This document shows, one piece after another, positions 19,570 to 35,600 of a stretch of DNA of 64,000 nt. The first letter of the stretch is position 1. Every line of letters starts with the position of its first letter. The stretch is from NCBI GenBank assembly GCA_033782935.1, contig JAWQEG010000474.1:1984001-2048000 (forward strand), read 5' to 3'. Under the pieces are notes generated by a model. That model made no database searches. It was not told the DNA's origin and worked only from the letters and a program-made list of their open reading frames with translations. The position numbers and the translations under genes are program-made. The DNA comes from Petrolisthes cinctipes. Lineage: Eukaryota > Arthropoda > Malacostraca > Decapoda > Porcellanidae.

Positions 19570-21500
19570 AATTTTCGGGTGTTTTGGGACTGAATTTGAG
19601 ATATAAACGGGTACAGAAGATGCATGCACATATCGACTTTTGTGCACCTAAAAGATCGATTTTCAGTATGTTTTGAGCATGTATTTTGAAAATACTCTAA
19701 CACGGAGTAGGCATGTACAGATCGCTTCTGGGACCCCTAATTATCGAATTTTCAGGTGTTTTGGGACTGAATTTGAGATATCGACTTTTTGGCACCTAAA
19801 AGATCGATTTTTAGCATGTTTTTAGCCTATATTTTGAAAATATTCTAGCACTGACTAGGCATGTACAGATAGCTTCTGGGACCCCAAAATATTGAATTTT
19901 CGGGTGTTTTGAGCCTGAATTTGAGATATAAACGGGTACAGAAGATACATGCACATATTGACTTTGGGCATCTAAAATATCGATTTTCAGTATGTTTTGA
20001 GCATGTATTTTGAAAATACTCTAACACGGAGTAGGCATGTACAGATCGCTTCTGGGACCCCTAAATATCGAATTTTCGGGTGTTTTGGGACTGAATTTGA
20101 GATATCGACTTTTTGGCACCTAAAAGATCGATTTTTAGCATGTTTTTAGCCTATATTTTGAAAATATTCTAGCACTGAGTAGGCATGTACAGATTGCTTC
20201 TGGGACCCCAAAATATTGAATTTTCGGGTGTTTTGAGCCTGAATTTGAGATATAAACGGGTACAGAAGATACATGCACATATTGACTTTGGTCACCAAAA
20301 ATATCGACTTTCAGCATGTTTTGGGCCTGAATTTAGAAAATACTCTAACTCGAAGTAGGCATGTACAGATCGCTTCTGGGACCCCAAAATATCGAATTTT
20401 CGGGTGTTTAGGGCCAGAATTTGAGATATAAACGGGTACAGAAGATCCATGCACATATCGACTTTTGGGCACCTAAAAGATCGATTTTCAGTATGTTTTT
20501 GGCCTGTATTTTGAAAATACTCTAACACGGAGTAGGCATGTACAGATCGCTTCTGGGACCCTTAAATATCGAATTTTCGGGTGTTTAGGGCCAGAATTTG
20601 AGATATAAACGGGTACAGAAGATGCATGCACATATCGACTTTTGGGCACCTAAAAGATCGATTTTCAGTATGTTTTTGGCCTGTATTTTGAAAATACTCT
20701 AACACGGAGTAGGCATGTACAGATTGCTTCTGGGAACTCTAAATATCGAATTTTCGGGTGTTTTGGGACTGAATTTGAGATATAAACGGGTACAGAAGAT
20801 GCATGCACATATCGACTTTTGTGCACCTAAAAGATCGATTTTCAGTATGTTTTGAGCATGTATTTTGAAAATACTCTAACACGGAGTAGGCATGTACAGA
20901 TCGCTTCTGGGACCCCTAATTATCGAATTTTCGGGTGTTTTGGGACTGAATTTGAGATATCGACTTTTTGGCACCTAAAAGATCGATTTTTAGCATGTTT
21001 TTAGCCTATATTTTGAAAATATTCTAGCACTGACTAGGCATGTACAGATTGCTTCTGGGACCCCAAAATATTGAATTTTCGGGTGTTTTGAGCCTGAATT
21101 CGAGATATAAACGGGTACAGAAGATACATGCACATATTGACTTTGGGCATCTAAAATATCGATTTTCAGTATGTTTTGAGCATGTATTTTGAAAATACTC
21201 TAACACGGAGTAGGCATGTACAGATCGCTTCTGGGACCCCTAAATATCGAATTTTCGGGTGTTTTGGGACTGAATTTGAGATATCGACTTTTTGGCACCT
21301 AAAAGATCGATTTTTAGCATGTTTTTAGCCTATATTTTGAAAATATTCTAGCACTGAGTAGGCATGTACAGATTGCTTCTGGGACCCCAAAATATTGAAT
21401 TTTCGGGTGTTTTGAGCCTGAATTTGAGATATAAACGGGTACAGAAGATACATGCACATATTGACTTTGGTCACCAAAAATATCGACTTTCAGCATGTTT
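19570..21500. repeat. Duplication with 1,179-bp offset
   Basis: The block from about 19570 to 20340 recurs from about 20749 to 21519. Shared private variants include CCCTAATTATCGAATTTTC (19735, 20914) and GGTCACCAAAAATATCGACTTTC (20290, 21469). Confidence 0.7.
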
Positions 21501-23649
21501 TGGGCCTGAATTTAGAAAATACTCTAACACGGAGTAGGCATGTACAGATCGCTTCTGGAACCCTAAAATATCGAATTTTCGGGTGTTTAGGGCCAGAATT
21601 TGAGATATAAACGGGTACAGAAGATGCATGCACATATCGACTTTTGGGCACCTGAAAGATCGATTTTCAGTATGTTTTTGGCCTGTATTTTGAAAATACT
21701 CTAACACGGAGTAGGCATGTACAGATCGCTTCTGGGACCCCAAAATATCGAATTTTCGGGTGTTTTGGGACTGAATTTGAGATATCGACTTTTTGGCACC
21801 TAAAAGATCGATTTTTAGCATGTTTTTAGCCTATATTTTGAAAATATTCTATCACTGAGTAGGCATGTACAGATTGCTTCTGGGACCCCAAAATATTGAA
21901 TTTTCGGGTGTTTTGAGCCTGAATTTGAGATATAAACGGGTACAGAAGATACATGCACATATTGACTTTGGGCACCAAAAATATCGATTTTCAGCATGTT
22001 TTGGGCCTGAATTTTGAAAATACTCTAACTCGGAGTAGGCATGTACAGATCGCTTCTGGGACCCGAAAATATAGAATTTTCGGGTGTTTAGGGCCAGAAT
22101 TTGAGATATAAACGGGTACAGAAGATGCATGCACATATCGACTTTTGGGCACCTAAAAGATCGATTTTCAGTATGTTTTTGGCCTGTATTTTGAAAATAC
22201 TCTATCACGGAGTAGGCATGTACAGATACCTTCTGGGACATCTAAATATCGAATTTTCGGGTGTTTTAGGACTGAATTTGAGATATCGATTTTTTGGCAT
22301 CTAAAATGTCGATTTTTAGCATGTTTTTAGCCTATATTTTGAAAATATTCTAGCACTGTGTAGGCATGTACAGATTGCTTCTGGGACCCCAAAATATTGA
22401 ATTTTCGGGTGTTTTGAGCCTGAATTTGAGATATAAACGGGTACTGAAGATGCATACACATATCGACTTTTGTGCACCTAAAAGATCGATTTTCAGTATG
22501 TTTTGAGCATGTATTTTGAAAATACTCTAACACGGAGTAGGCATGTACAGATCGCTTCTGGGACCTCTAAATATCGAATTTTCGGGTGTTTTGGGACTGA
22601 ATTTGAGATATCGACTTTTTGGCACCTAAAAGATCGATTTTTAGCATGTTTTTAGCCTATATTTTGAAAATATTCTAGCACTGAGTAGGCATGTACAGAT
22701 TGCTTCTGGGACCCCAAAATATTGAATTTTCGGGTGTTTTGAGCCTGAATTTGAGATATAAACGGGTACAGAAGATACATGCACATATTGACTTTGGGCA
22801 CCAAAAATATCGATTTTCAGCATGTTTTGGGCCTGAATTTTGAAAATACTCTAACACGGAGTAGGCATGTACAGATTGCTTCTGGGACCCCAAAATATCG
22901 AATTTTCGGGTGTTTAGGGCCAGAATTTGAGATATAAACGGGTACAGAAGATGCATGCACATATCGACTTTTGGGCACCTAAAAGATCGATTTTCAGTAT
23001 GTTTTTGGCCTGTATTTTGAAAATACTCTAACACGGAGTAGGCATGTACAGATTGCTTCTGGGACCTCTAAATATCGAATTTTCGGGTGTTTTGGGACTG
23101 AATTTGAGATATAAACGGGTACAGAAGATGCATGCACATATCGACTTTTGTGCACCTAAAGGATCGATTTTCAGTATGTTTTGAGCATGTATTTTGAAAA
23201 TACTCTAACACGGAGTAGGCATGTACAGATCGATTCTGGGACCCCTAATTATCGAATTTTCGGGTGTTTTGGGACTGAATTTGAGATATCGACTTTTTGG
23301 CACCTAAAAGATCGATTTTTAGCATGTTTTTAGCCTATATTTTGAAAATATTCTAGCACTGACTAGGCATGTACAGATTGCTTGTGGGACCCCAAAATAT
23401 TGAATTTTCGGGTGTTTTGAGCCTGAATTTGAGATATAAACGGGTACAGAAGATACATGCACATATTGACTTTGGGCATCTAAAATATCGATTTTCAGTA
23501 TGTTTTGAGCATGTATTTTGAAAATACTCTAACACGGAGTAGGCATGTACAGATCGCTTCTGGGACCCCTAAATATCGATTTTTCGGGTGTTTTGGGACT
23601 GAATTTGAGATATCGACTTTTTGGCACCTAAAAGATCGATTTTTAGCAT

Positions 23650-25660
23650 GTTTTTAGCCTATATTTTGAAAATATTCTAGCACTGAGTAGGCATGTACAG
23701 ATTGCTTCTGGGACCCCAAAATATTGAATTTTCGGGTGTTTTGAGCCTCAATTTGAGATATAAACGGGTACAGAAGATACATGCACATATTGACTTTGGG
23801 CACCAAAAATATCGACTTTCAGCATGTTTTGGGAATGAATTTTGAAAATACTCTAACACGGAGTAGGCATGTACAGATCGCTTCTGGGACCCCAAAATAT
23901 CGAATTTTCGGGTGTTTAGGGCCAGAATTTGAGATATAAACGGGTACAGAAGATGCATGCACATATCGACTTTTGGGCACCTAAAAGATCGATTTTCAGT
24001 ATGTTTTTGGCCTGTATTTTGAAAATACTCTAACACGGAGAAAGCATGTACAGATACCTTCTGGGACCTCTAAATATCGAATTTTCGGGTGTTTTGGGAC
24101 TGAATTTGAGATATCGATTTTTTGGCACCTAAAATGTCGATTTTTAGCATGTTTTTAGCCTATATTTTGAAAATATTCTAGCACTGTGTAGGCATGTACA
24201 GATTGCTTCTGGGACCCCAAAATATTGAATTTTTGGGTGTTTTGAGCCTGAATTTGAGATATAAACGGGTACAGAAGATACATGCACATATTGACTTTGG
24301 GCATCTAAAATATCGATTTTCAGCATGTTTTGGGCCTGTATTTTGAAAATACTCTAACACTGATTAGGCATGTACAGATTGCTTCTGGGACCCCAAAATA
24401 TTGAATTTTCGGGTGTTTTGAGCCTGAATTTGAGATATAAACGGGTACTGAAGATGCATGCACATATCGACTTTTGTGTACCTAAAAGATCGATTTTCAG
24501 TATGTTTTCGAGCATGTATTTTGAAAATACTCTAACACGGAGTAGGCATGTACAGATCGCTTCTGGGACCACTAAATATCGAATTTTCGGGTGTTTTGGG
24601 ACTGAATTTGAGATATCGACTTTTTGGCACCTAAAAGATCGATTTTTAGCATGTTTTTAGCCTATATTTTGAAAATATTCTAGCACTGAGTAGGCATGTA
24701 CAGATTGCTTCTGGGACCCCAAAATATTGAATTTTCGGGTGTTTTGAGCCTGAATTTGAGATATAAACGGGTACAGAAGATACATGCACATATTGACTTT
24801 GGGCACCAAAAATATCGACTTTCAGCATGTTTTGGGCCTGAATTTTGAAAATACTCTAACACGGAGTAGGCATGTACAGATCGCTTCTGGGACCCCAAAA
24901 TATCGAATTTTCGGGTGTTTAGGGCCAGAATTTGAGATATAAACGGGTACAGAAGATGCATGCACATATCGACTTTTGGGCACCTAAAAGATCGATTTTC
25001 AGTATGTTTTTGACCTGTATTTTGAAAATACTCTAACACGGAGAAAGCATGTACAGATACCTTCTGGGACCTCTAAATATCGAATTTTCGGGTGTTTTGG
25101 GACTGAATTTGAGATATCGATTTTTTGGCACCTAAAATGTCGATTTTTAGCATGTTTTTAGCCTATATTTTGAAAATATTCTAGCACTGTGTAGGCATGT
25201 ACAGATTGCTTCTGGGACCCCAAAATATTGAATTTTCGGGTGTTTTGAGCCTGAATTTGAGATATAAACGGGTACAGAAGATACATGCACATATTGACTT
25301 TGGGCATCTAAAATATCGATTTTCAGCATGTTTTGGGCCTGTATTTTGAAAATACTCTAACACTGAGTAGGCATGTACAGATTGCTTCTGGGACCCCAAA
25401 ATATTGAATTTTCGGGTGTTTTGAGCCTGAATTTGAGATATAAACGGGTACTGAAGATGCATGCACATATCGACTTTTGTGTACCTAAAAGATCGATTTT
25501 CAGTATGTTTTCGACCATGTATTTTGAAAATACTCTAACACGGAGTAGGCATGTACAGATCGCTTCTGGGACCATTAAATATCGAATTTTCGGGTGTTTT
25601 GGGACTGAATTTGAGATATCGACTTTTTGGCACCTAAAAGATCGATTTTTAGCATGTTTT
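23650..25660. repeat. Tandem duplication with 1,003-bp offset
   Basis: About 23650-24660 is followed by its copy at about 24653-25660. Shared variants are GGAGAAAGCATG (24038, 25041), GTGTACCTAAAAG and the one-base insertion TGTTTTCGA (24504, 25507). That insertion explains why the offset is two 501-bp units plus one base. Confidence 0.75.
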
Positions 25661-27020
25661 TAGCCTATATTTTGAAAATATTCTAGCACTGATTAGGCAT
25701 GTACAGATTGCTTCTGGGACCCCAAAATATTGAATTTTCGGGTGTTTTGAGTCTGAATTTGAGATATAAACGGGTACAGAAGATACATGCACATATTGAC
25801 TTTGGGCACCAAAAATATCGATTTTCAGCATGTTTTGGGCCTGAATTTTGAAAATGCTCTAACACGGAGTAGGCATGTACAGATCGCTTCTGGGACCCCA
25901 AAATATCGAATTTTCGGGTGTTTAGGGCCAGAATTTGAGATATAAACGGGTACAGAAGATGCATGCACATATCGACTTTTGGGCACCTAAAAGATCGATT
26001 TTCAGTATGTTTTTGGCCTGTATTTTGAAAATACTCTAACACGGAGTAGGCATGTACAGATACCTTCTGGGACCTCTAAATATCGAATTTTCGGGTGTTT
26101 TGGGACTGAATTTGATATATCGATTTTTTGGCACCTAAAATGTCGATTTTTAGCATGTTTTTAGCCTATATTTAGAAAATATTCTAGCACTGTGTAGGCA
26201 TGTACAGATTGCTTCTGGGACCCCAAAATATTGAATTTTCGGGTGTTTTGAGCCTGAATTTGAGATATAAACGGGTACAGAAGATACATGCACATATTGA
26301 CTTTGGGCATCTAAAATATCGATTTTCAGCATGTTTTGGGATAGTATTTTGAAAATACTCTAACACTGAGTAGGCATGTACAGATTGCTTCTGGGACCCC
26401 AAAATATTGAATTTTCGGGTGTTTTGAGCCTGAATTTGAGATATAAACGGGTACTGAAGATGCATGCACATATCGACTTTTGTGCACCTAAAAGATCGAT
26501 TTTCAGTATGTTTTGAGCATGTATTTTGAAAATACTCTAACACGGAGTAGGCATGTACAGATCGCTTCTGGAACCCCTAAATATCGAATTTTCGGGTGTT
26601 TTGGGACTGAATTTGAGATATCGACTTTTTGGCACCTAAAAGATCGATTTTTAGCATGTTTTTAGCCTATATTTTGAAAATATTCTAGCACTGAGTAGGC
26701 ATGTACAGATTGCTTCTGGGACCCCAAAATATTGAATTTTCGGGTGTTTTGAGCCTGAATTTGAGATATAAACGGGTACAGAAGATACATGCACATATTG
26801 ACTTTGGGCACCAAAAATATAGATTTTCAGCATGTTTTGGGCCTGAATTTTGAAAATACTCTAACACGGAGTAGGCATGTACAGATCGCTTCTGGGACCC
26901 CAAAATATCGAATTTTCGGGTGTTTAGGGCCAGAATTTGAGATATAAACGGGTACAGAAGATGCATGCACATATCGACTTTTGGGCACCTAAAAGATCGA
27001 TTTTCAGTATGTTTTTGGCC

Positions 27021-30000
27021 TGTAATTTGAAAATACTCTAACACGGAGTAAGCATGTACAGATCGCTTCTGGGACCCCTAAATATCGAATTTTCGGGTGT
27101 TTTGGGACTGAATTTGAGATATCGATTTTTTGGCACCTAAAATGTCGATTTTTAGCATGTTTTTAGCCTATATTTTGAAAATATTCTAGCACTGTGTAGG
27201 CATGTACAGATTGCTTCTGGGACCCCAAAATATTGAATTTTCGGATGTTTTGAGCCTGAATTTGAGATATAAACGGGTACAGAAGATACATGCACATATT
27301 GACTTTGGGCATCTAAAATATCGATTTTCAGCATGTTTTGGGCCTGTATTTTGAAAATACTCTAACACTGAGTAGGCATGTACAGATACCTTCTGGGACC
27401 TCTAAATATCGAATTTTCGGGTGTTTTGGGACTGAATTTGAGATATCGATTTTTTGACACCTAAAATGTCGATTTTTAGCATGTTTTTAGCCTATATTTT
27501 GAAAATATTCTAGCACTGTTTAGGCATGTACAGATTGCTTCTGGGACCCCAAAATATTGAATTTTCGGGTGTTTTGAGCCTGAATTTGAGATATAAACGG
27601 GTACAGAAAATACATGCACATATTGACTTTGGGCATCTAAAATATCGATTTTCAGCATGTTTTGGGCCTGTATTTTGAAAATACTCTAACACTGAGTAGG
27701 CATGTACAGATTGCTTCTGGGACCCCAAAATATTGAATTTTCGGGTGTTTTGAGCCTGAATTTGAGATATAAACGGGTACTGAAGATGCATGCACATATC
27801 GACTTTTGTGCACCTAAAAGATCGATTTTCAGTATGTTTTGAGCATGTATTTTGAAAATACTCTAACACGGAGTAGGCATGTACAGATCGCTTCTGGGAC
27901 CCCTAAATATCGAATTTTCGGGTGTTTTGGGACTGAATTTGAGATATCGACTTTTTGGCACCTAAAAGATCGATTTTTAGCATGTTTTTAGCCTATATTT
28001 TGAAAATATTCTAGCACTGAGTAGGCATGTACAGATTGCTTCTGGGACCCCAAAATATTGAATTTTCGGGTGTTTTGAGCCTGAATTTGAGATATAAACG
28101 GGTACAGAAGATACATGCACATATTGACTATGGGCACCAAAAATATCGATTTTCAGCATGTTTTGGGCCTGAATTTTGAAAATACTCTAACTCGGAGTAG
28201 GCATGTACAGATTGCTTCTGGGACCCCAAAATATCGAATTTTCGGGTGTTTAGGGCCAGAATTTGAGATATAAACGGGTACAGAAGATGCATGCACATAT
28301 CGACTTTTGGGCACCTAAAAGATCGATTTTCAGTATGTTTTTGGCCTGTATTTTGAAAATACTCTAACACGGAGTAGGCATGTACAGATTGCTTCTGGGA
28401 CCTCTAAATATCGAATTTTCGGGTGTTTTGGGACTGAATTTGAGATATAAACGGGTACAGAAGATGCATGCACATATCGACTTTTGTGCACCTAAAAGAT
28501 CGATTTTCAGTATGTTTTGAGCATGTATTTTGAAAATACTCTAACACGGAGTAGGCATGTACAGATCGATTCTGGGACCCCTAATTATCGAATTTTCGGG
28601 TGTTTTGGGACTGAATTTGAGATATCGACTTTTTGGCACCTAAAAGATCGATTTTTAGCATGTTTTTAGCCTATATTTTGAAAATATTCTAGCACTGACT
28701 AGGCATGTACAGATTGCTTCTGGGACCCCAAAATATTGAATTTTCGGGTGTTTTGAGCCTGAATTTGAGATATAAACGGGTACAGAAGATACATGCACAT
28801 ATTGACTTTGGGCATCTAAAATATCGATTTTCAGTATGTTTTGAGCATGTATTTGGAAAATACTCTAACACGGAGTAGGCATGTACAGATCGCTTCTGGG
28901 ACCCCTAAATATCGAATTTTCGGGTGTTTTGGGACTGAATTTGAGATATCGACTTTTTGGCACCTAAAAGATCGATTTTTAGCATGTTTTTAGCCTATAT
29001 TTTGAAAATATTCTAGCACTGAGTAGGCATGTACAGATTGCTTCTGGGACCCCAAAATATTGAATTTTCGGGTGTTTTGAGCCTCAATTTGAGATATAAA
29101 CGGGTACAGAAGATACATGCACATATTGACTTTGGGCACCAAAAATATCGACTTTCAGCATGTTTTGGGCCTGAATTTTGAAAATACTCTAACACGGAGT
29201 AGGCATGTACAGATCGCTTCTGGGACCCCAAAATATCGAATTTTCGGGTGTTTAGGGCCAGAATTTGAGATATAAACGGGTACAGAAGATGCATGCACAT
29301 ATCGACTTTTGGGCACCTAAAAGATCGATTTTCAGTATGTTTTTGGCCTGTATTTTGAAAATACTCTAACACGGAGAAAGCATGTACAGATACCTTCTGG
29401 GACCTCTAAATATCGAATTTTCGGGTGTTTTGGGACTGAATTTGAGATATCGATTTTTTGGCACCTAAAATGTCGATTTTTAGCATGTTTTTAGCCTATA
29501 TTTTGAAAATATTCTAGCACTGTGTAGGCATGTACAGATTGCTTCTGGGACCCCAAAATATTGAATTTTCGGGTGTTTTGAGCCTGAATTTGAGATATAA
29601 ACGGGTACAGAAGATACATGCACATATTGACTTTGGGCATCTAAAATATCGATTTTCAGCATGTTTTGGGCCTGTATTTTGAAAATACTCTAACACTGAG
29701 TAGGCATGTACAGATTGCTTCTGGGACCCCAAAATATTGAATTTTCGGGTGTTTTGAGCCTGAATTTGAGATATAAACGGGTACTGAAGATGCATGCACA
29801 TATCGACTTTTGTGTACCTAAAAGATCGATTTTCAGTATGTTTTCGAGCATGTAATTTGAAAATACTCTAACACGGAGTAAGCATGTACAGATCGCTTAT
29901 GGGACCCCTAAATATCGAATTTTCGGGTGTTTTGGGACTGAATTTGAGATATCGATTTTTTGGCACCTAAAATGTCGATTTTTAGCATGTTTTTAGCCTA

Positions 30001-32680
30001 TATTTTGAAAATATTCTAGCACTGTGTAGGCATGTACAGATTGCTTCTGGGACCCCAAAATATTGAATTTTCGGATGTTTTGAGCCTGAATTTGAGATAT
30101 AAACGGGTACAGAAGATACATGCACATATTGACTTTGGGCATCTAAAATATCGATTTTCAGCATGTTTTGGGCCTGTATTTTGAAAATACTCTAACACTG
30201 AGTAGGCATGTACAGATACCTTCTGGGACCTCTAAATATCGAATTTTCGGGTGTTTTGGGACTGAATTTGAGATATCGATTTTTTGACACCTAAAATGTC
30301 GATTTTTAGCATGTTTTTAGCCTATATTTTGAAAATATTCTAGCACTGTTTAGGCATGTACAGATTGCTTCTGGGACCCCAAAATATTGAATTTTCGGGT
30401 GTTTTGAGCCTGAATTTGAGATATAAACGGGTACAGAAAATACATGCACATATTGACTTTGGGCATCTAAAATATCGATTTTCAGCATGTTTTGGGCCTG
30501 TATTTTGAAAATACTCTAACACTGAGTAGGCATGTACAGATTGCTTCTGGGACCCCAAAATATTGAATTTTCGGGTGTTTTGAGCCTGAATTTGAGATAT
30601 AAACGGGTACTGAAGATGCATGCACATATCGACTTTTGTGCACCTAAAAGATCGATTTTCAGTATGTTTTGAGCATGTATTTTGAAAATACTCTAACACG
30701 GAGTAGGCATGTACAGATCGCTTCTGGGACCCCTAAATATCGAATTTTCGGGTGTTTTGGGACTGAATTTGAGATATCGACTTTTTGGCACCTAAAAGAT
30801 CGATTTTTAGCATGTTTTTAGCCTATATTTTGAAAATATTCTAGCACTGAGTAGGCATGTACAGATTGCTTCTGGGACCCCAAAATATTGAATTTTCGGG
30901 TGTTTTGAGCCTGAATTTGAGATATAAACGGGTACAGAAGATACATGCACATATTGACTATGGGCACCAAAAATATCGATTTTCAGCATGTTTTGGGCCT
31001 GAATTTTGAAAATACTCTAACTCGGAGTAGGCATGTACAGATTGCTTCTGGGACCCCAAAATATCGAATTTTCGGGTGTTTAGGGCCAGAATTTGAGATA
31101 TAAACGGGTACAGAAGATGCATGCACATATCGACTTTTGGGCACCTAAAAGATCGATTTTCAGTATGTTTTTGGCCTGTATTTTGAAAATACTCTAACAC
31201 GGAGTAGGCATGTACAGATTGCTTCTGGGACCTCTAAATATCGAATTTTCGGGTGTTTTGGGACTGAATTTGAGATATAAACGGGTACAGAAGATGCATG
31301 CACATATCGACTTTTGTGCACCTAAAAGATCGATTTTCAGTATGTTTTGAGCATGTATTTTGAAAATACTCTAACACGGAGTAGGCATGTACAGATCGAT
31401 TCTGGGACCCCTAATTATCGAATTTTCGGGTGTTTTGGGACTGAATTTGAGATATCGACTTTTTGGCACCTAAAAGATCGATTTTTAGCATGTTTTTAGC
31501 CTATATTTTGAAAATATTCTAGCACTGACTAGGCATGTACAGATTGCTTCTGGGACCCCAAAATATTGAATTTTCGGGTGTTTTGAGCCTGAATTTGAGA
31601 TATAAACGGGTACAGAAGATACATGCACATATTGACTTTGGGCATCTAAAATATCGATTTTCAGTATGTTTTGAGCATGTATTTTGAAAATACTCTAACA
31701 CGGAGTAGGCATGTACAGATCGCTTCTGGGACCCCTAAATATCGAATTTTCGGGTGTTTTGGGACTGAATTTGAGATATCGACTTTTTGGCACCTAAAAG
31801 ATCGATTTTTAGCATGTTTTTAGCCTATATTTTGAAAATATTCTAGCACTGAGTAGGCATGTACAGATTGCTTCTGGGACCCCAAAATATTGAATTTTCG
31901 GGTGTTTTGAGCCTCAATTTGAGATATAAACGGGTACAGAAGATACATGCACATATTGACTTTGGGCACCAAAAATATCGACTTTCAGCATGTTTTGGGC
32001 CTGAATTTTGAAAATACTCTAACACGGAGTAGGCATGTACAGATCGCTTCTGGGACCCCAAAATATCGAATTTTCGGGTGTTTAGGGCCAGAATTTGAGA
32101 TATAAACGGGTACAGAAGATGCATGCACATATCGACTTTTGGGCACCTAAAAGATCGATTTTCAGTATGTTTTTGGCCTGTATTTTGAAAATACTCTAAC
32201 ACGGAGAAAGCATGTACAGATACCTTCTGGGACCTCTAAATATCGAATTTTCGGGTGTTTTGGGACTGAATTTGAGATATCGATTTTTTGGCACCTAAAA
32301 TGTCGATTTTTAGCATGTTTTTAGCCTATATTTTGAAAATATTCTAGCACTGTGTAGGCATGTACAGATTGCTTCTGGGACCCCAAAATATTGAATTTTC
32401 GGGTGTTTTGAGCCTGAATTTGAGATATAAACGGGTACAGAAGATACATGCACATATTGACTTTGGGCATCTAAAATATCGATTTTCAGCATGTTTTGGG
32501 CCTGTATTTTGAAAATACTCTAACACTGAGTAGGCATGTACAGATTGCTTCTGGGACCCCAAAATATTGAATTTTCGGGTGTTTTGAGCCTGAATTTGAG
32601 ATATAAACGGGTACTGAAGATGCATGCACATATCGACTTTTGTGTACCTAAAAGATCGATTTTCAGTATGTTTTCGAGCA
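27021..32680. repeat. Tandem duplication of a 2,830-bp block
   Basis: 27021-29850 is followed directly by 29851-32680 with the same sequence apart from a few point differences, for example CGCTTCTGG at 27063 against CGCTTATGG at 29893, and ATTTGGAAAA near 28853 against ATTTTGAAAA in the second copy. Both copies open with the rare variant TGTAATTTGAAAATAC. At 29850/29851 a TTTTCGAGCA monomer is joined to a TGTAATTTGA one, the signature of the exchange point. Confidence 0.85.
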
Positions 32681-35600
32681 TGTATTTTGAAAATACTCTA
32701 ACACGGAGTAGGCATGTACAGATCGCTTCTGGGACCACTAAATATCGAATTTTCGGGTGTTTTGGGACTGAATTTGAGATATCGACTTTTTGGCACCTAA
32801 AAGATCGATTTTTAGCATGTTTTTAGCCTATATTTTGAAAATATTCTAGCACTGATTAGGCATGTACAGATTGCTTCTGGGACCCCAAAATATTGAATTT
32901 TCGGGTGTTTTGAGTCTGAATTTGAGATATAAACGGGTACAGAAGATACATGCACATATTGACTTTGGGCACCAAAAATATCGATTTTCAGCATGTTTTG
33001 GGCCTGAATTTTGAAAATGCTCTAACACGGAGTAGGCATGTACAGATCGCTTCTGGGACCCCAAAATATCGAATTTTCGGGTGTTTAGGGCCAGAATTTG
33101 AGATATAAACGGGTACAGAAGATGCATGCACATATCGACTTTTGGGCACCTAAAAGATCGATTTTCAGTATGTTTTTGGCCTGTATTTTGAAAATACTCT
33201 AACACGGAGTAGGCATGTACAGATACCTTCTGGGACCTCTAAATATCGAATTTTCGGGTGTTTTGGGACTGAATTTGAGATATCGATTTTTTGGCACCTA
33301 AAATGTCGATTTTTAGCATGTTTTTAGCCTATATTTTGAAAATATTCTAGCACTGTGTAGGCATGTACAGATTGCTTCTGGGACCCCAAAATATTGAATT
33401 TTCGGGTGTTTTGAGCCTGAATTTGAGATATAAACGGGTACAGAAGATACATGCACATATTGACTTTGGGCATCTAAAATATCGATTTTCAGCATGTTTT
33501 GGGATAGTATTTTGAAAATACTCTAACACTGAGTAGGCATGTACAGATTGCTTCTGGGACCCCAAAATATTGAATTTTCGGGTGTTTTGAGCCTGAATTT
33601 GAGATATAAACGGGTACTGAAGATGCATGCACATATCGACTTTTGTGCACCTAAAAGATCGATTTTCAGTATGTTTTGAGCATGTATTTTGAAAATACTC
33701 TAACACGGAGTAGGCATGTACAGATCGCTTCTGGAACCCCTAAATATCGAATTTTCGGGTGTTTTGGGACTGAATTTGAGATATCGACTTTTTGGCACCT
33801 AAAAGATCGATTTTTAGCATGTTTTTAGCCTATATTTTGAAAATATTCTAGCACTGAGTAGGCATGTACAGATTGCTTCTGGGACCCCAAAATATTGAAT
33901 TTTCGGGTGTTTTGAGCCTCAATTTGAGATATAAACGGGTACAGAAGATACATGCACATATTGACTTTGGGCACCAAAAATATCGATTTTCTGCATGTTT
34001 TGGGCCTGAATTTTGAAAATACTCTAACACGGAGTAGGCATGTACAGATCGCTTCTGGGACCCCAAAATATCGAATTTTCGGGTGTTTAGGGCCAGAATT
34101 TGAGATATAAACGGGTACAGAAGATGCATGCACATATCGACTTTTGGGCACCTAAAAGATCGATTTTCAGTATGTTTTTGGCCTGTAATTTGAAAATACT
34201 CTAACACGGAGTAAGCATGTACAGATCGCTTCTGGGACCCCTAAATATCGAATTTTCGGGTGTTTTGGGACTGAATTTGAGATATCGATTTTTTGGCACC
34301 TAAAATGTCGATTTTTAGCATGTTTTTAGCCTATATTTTGAAAATATTCTAGCACTGTGTAGGCATGTACAGATTGCTTCTGGGACCCCAAAATATTGAA
34401 TTTTCGGATGTTTTGAGCCTGAATTTGAGATATAAACGGGTACAGAAGATACATGCACATATTGACTTTGGGCATCTAAAATATCGATTTTCAGCATGTT
34501 TTGGGCCTGTATTTTGAAAATACTCTAACACTGAGTAGGCATGTACAGATACCTTCTGGGACCTCTAAATATCGAATTTTCGGGTGTTTTGGGACTGAAT
34601 TTGAGATATCGATTTTTTGACACCTAAAATGTCGATTTTTAGCATGTTTTTAGCCTATATTTTGAAAATATTCTAGCACTGTTTAGGCATGTACAGATTG
34701 CTTCTGGGACCCCAAAATATTGAATTTTCGGGTGTTTTGAGCCTGAATTTGAGATATAAACGGGTACAGAAAATACATGCACATATTGACTTTGGGCATC
34801 TAAAATATCGATTTTCAGCATGTTTTGGGCCTGTATTTTGAAAATACTCTAACACTGAGTAGGCATGTACAGATTGCTTCTGGGACCACAAAATATTGAA
34901 TTTTCGGGTGTTTTGAGCCTGAATTTGAGATATAAACGGGTACTGAAGATGCATGCACATATCGACTTTTGTGCACCTAAAAGATCGATTTTCAGTATGT
35001 TTTGAGCACGTATTTTGAAAATACTCTAACACGGAGTAGGCATGTACAGATCGCTTCTGGGACCCCTAAATATCGAATTTTCGGGTGTTTTGGGACTGAA
35101 TTTGAGATATCGACTTTTTGGCACCTAAAAGATCGATTTTTAGCATGTTTTTAGCCTATATTTTGAAAATATTCTAGCACTGAGTAGGCATGTACAGATT
35201 GCTTCTGGGACCCCAAAATATTGAATTTTCGGGTGTTTTGAGCCTGAATTTGAGATATAAACGGGTACAGAAGATACATGCACATATTGACTATGGGCAC
35301 CAAAAATATCGATTTTCAGCATGTTTTGGGCCTGAATTTTGAAAATACTCTAACTCGGAGTAGGCATGTACAGATCGCTTCTGGGACCCGAAAATATAGA
35401 ATTTTCGGGTGTTTAGGGCCAGAATTTGAGATATAAACGGGTACAGAAGATGCATGCACATATCGACTTTTGGGCACCTAAAAGATCGATTGTCAGTATG
35501 TTTTGAGCATGTATTTTGAAAATACTCTAACACGGAGTAAGCATGTACAGATCGCTTCTGGGACCACTAAATATCGAATTTTCGGGTGTTTTGGGACTGA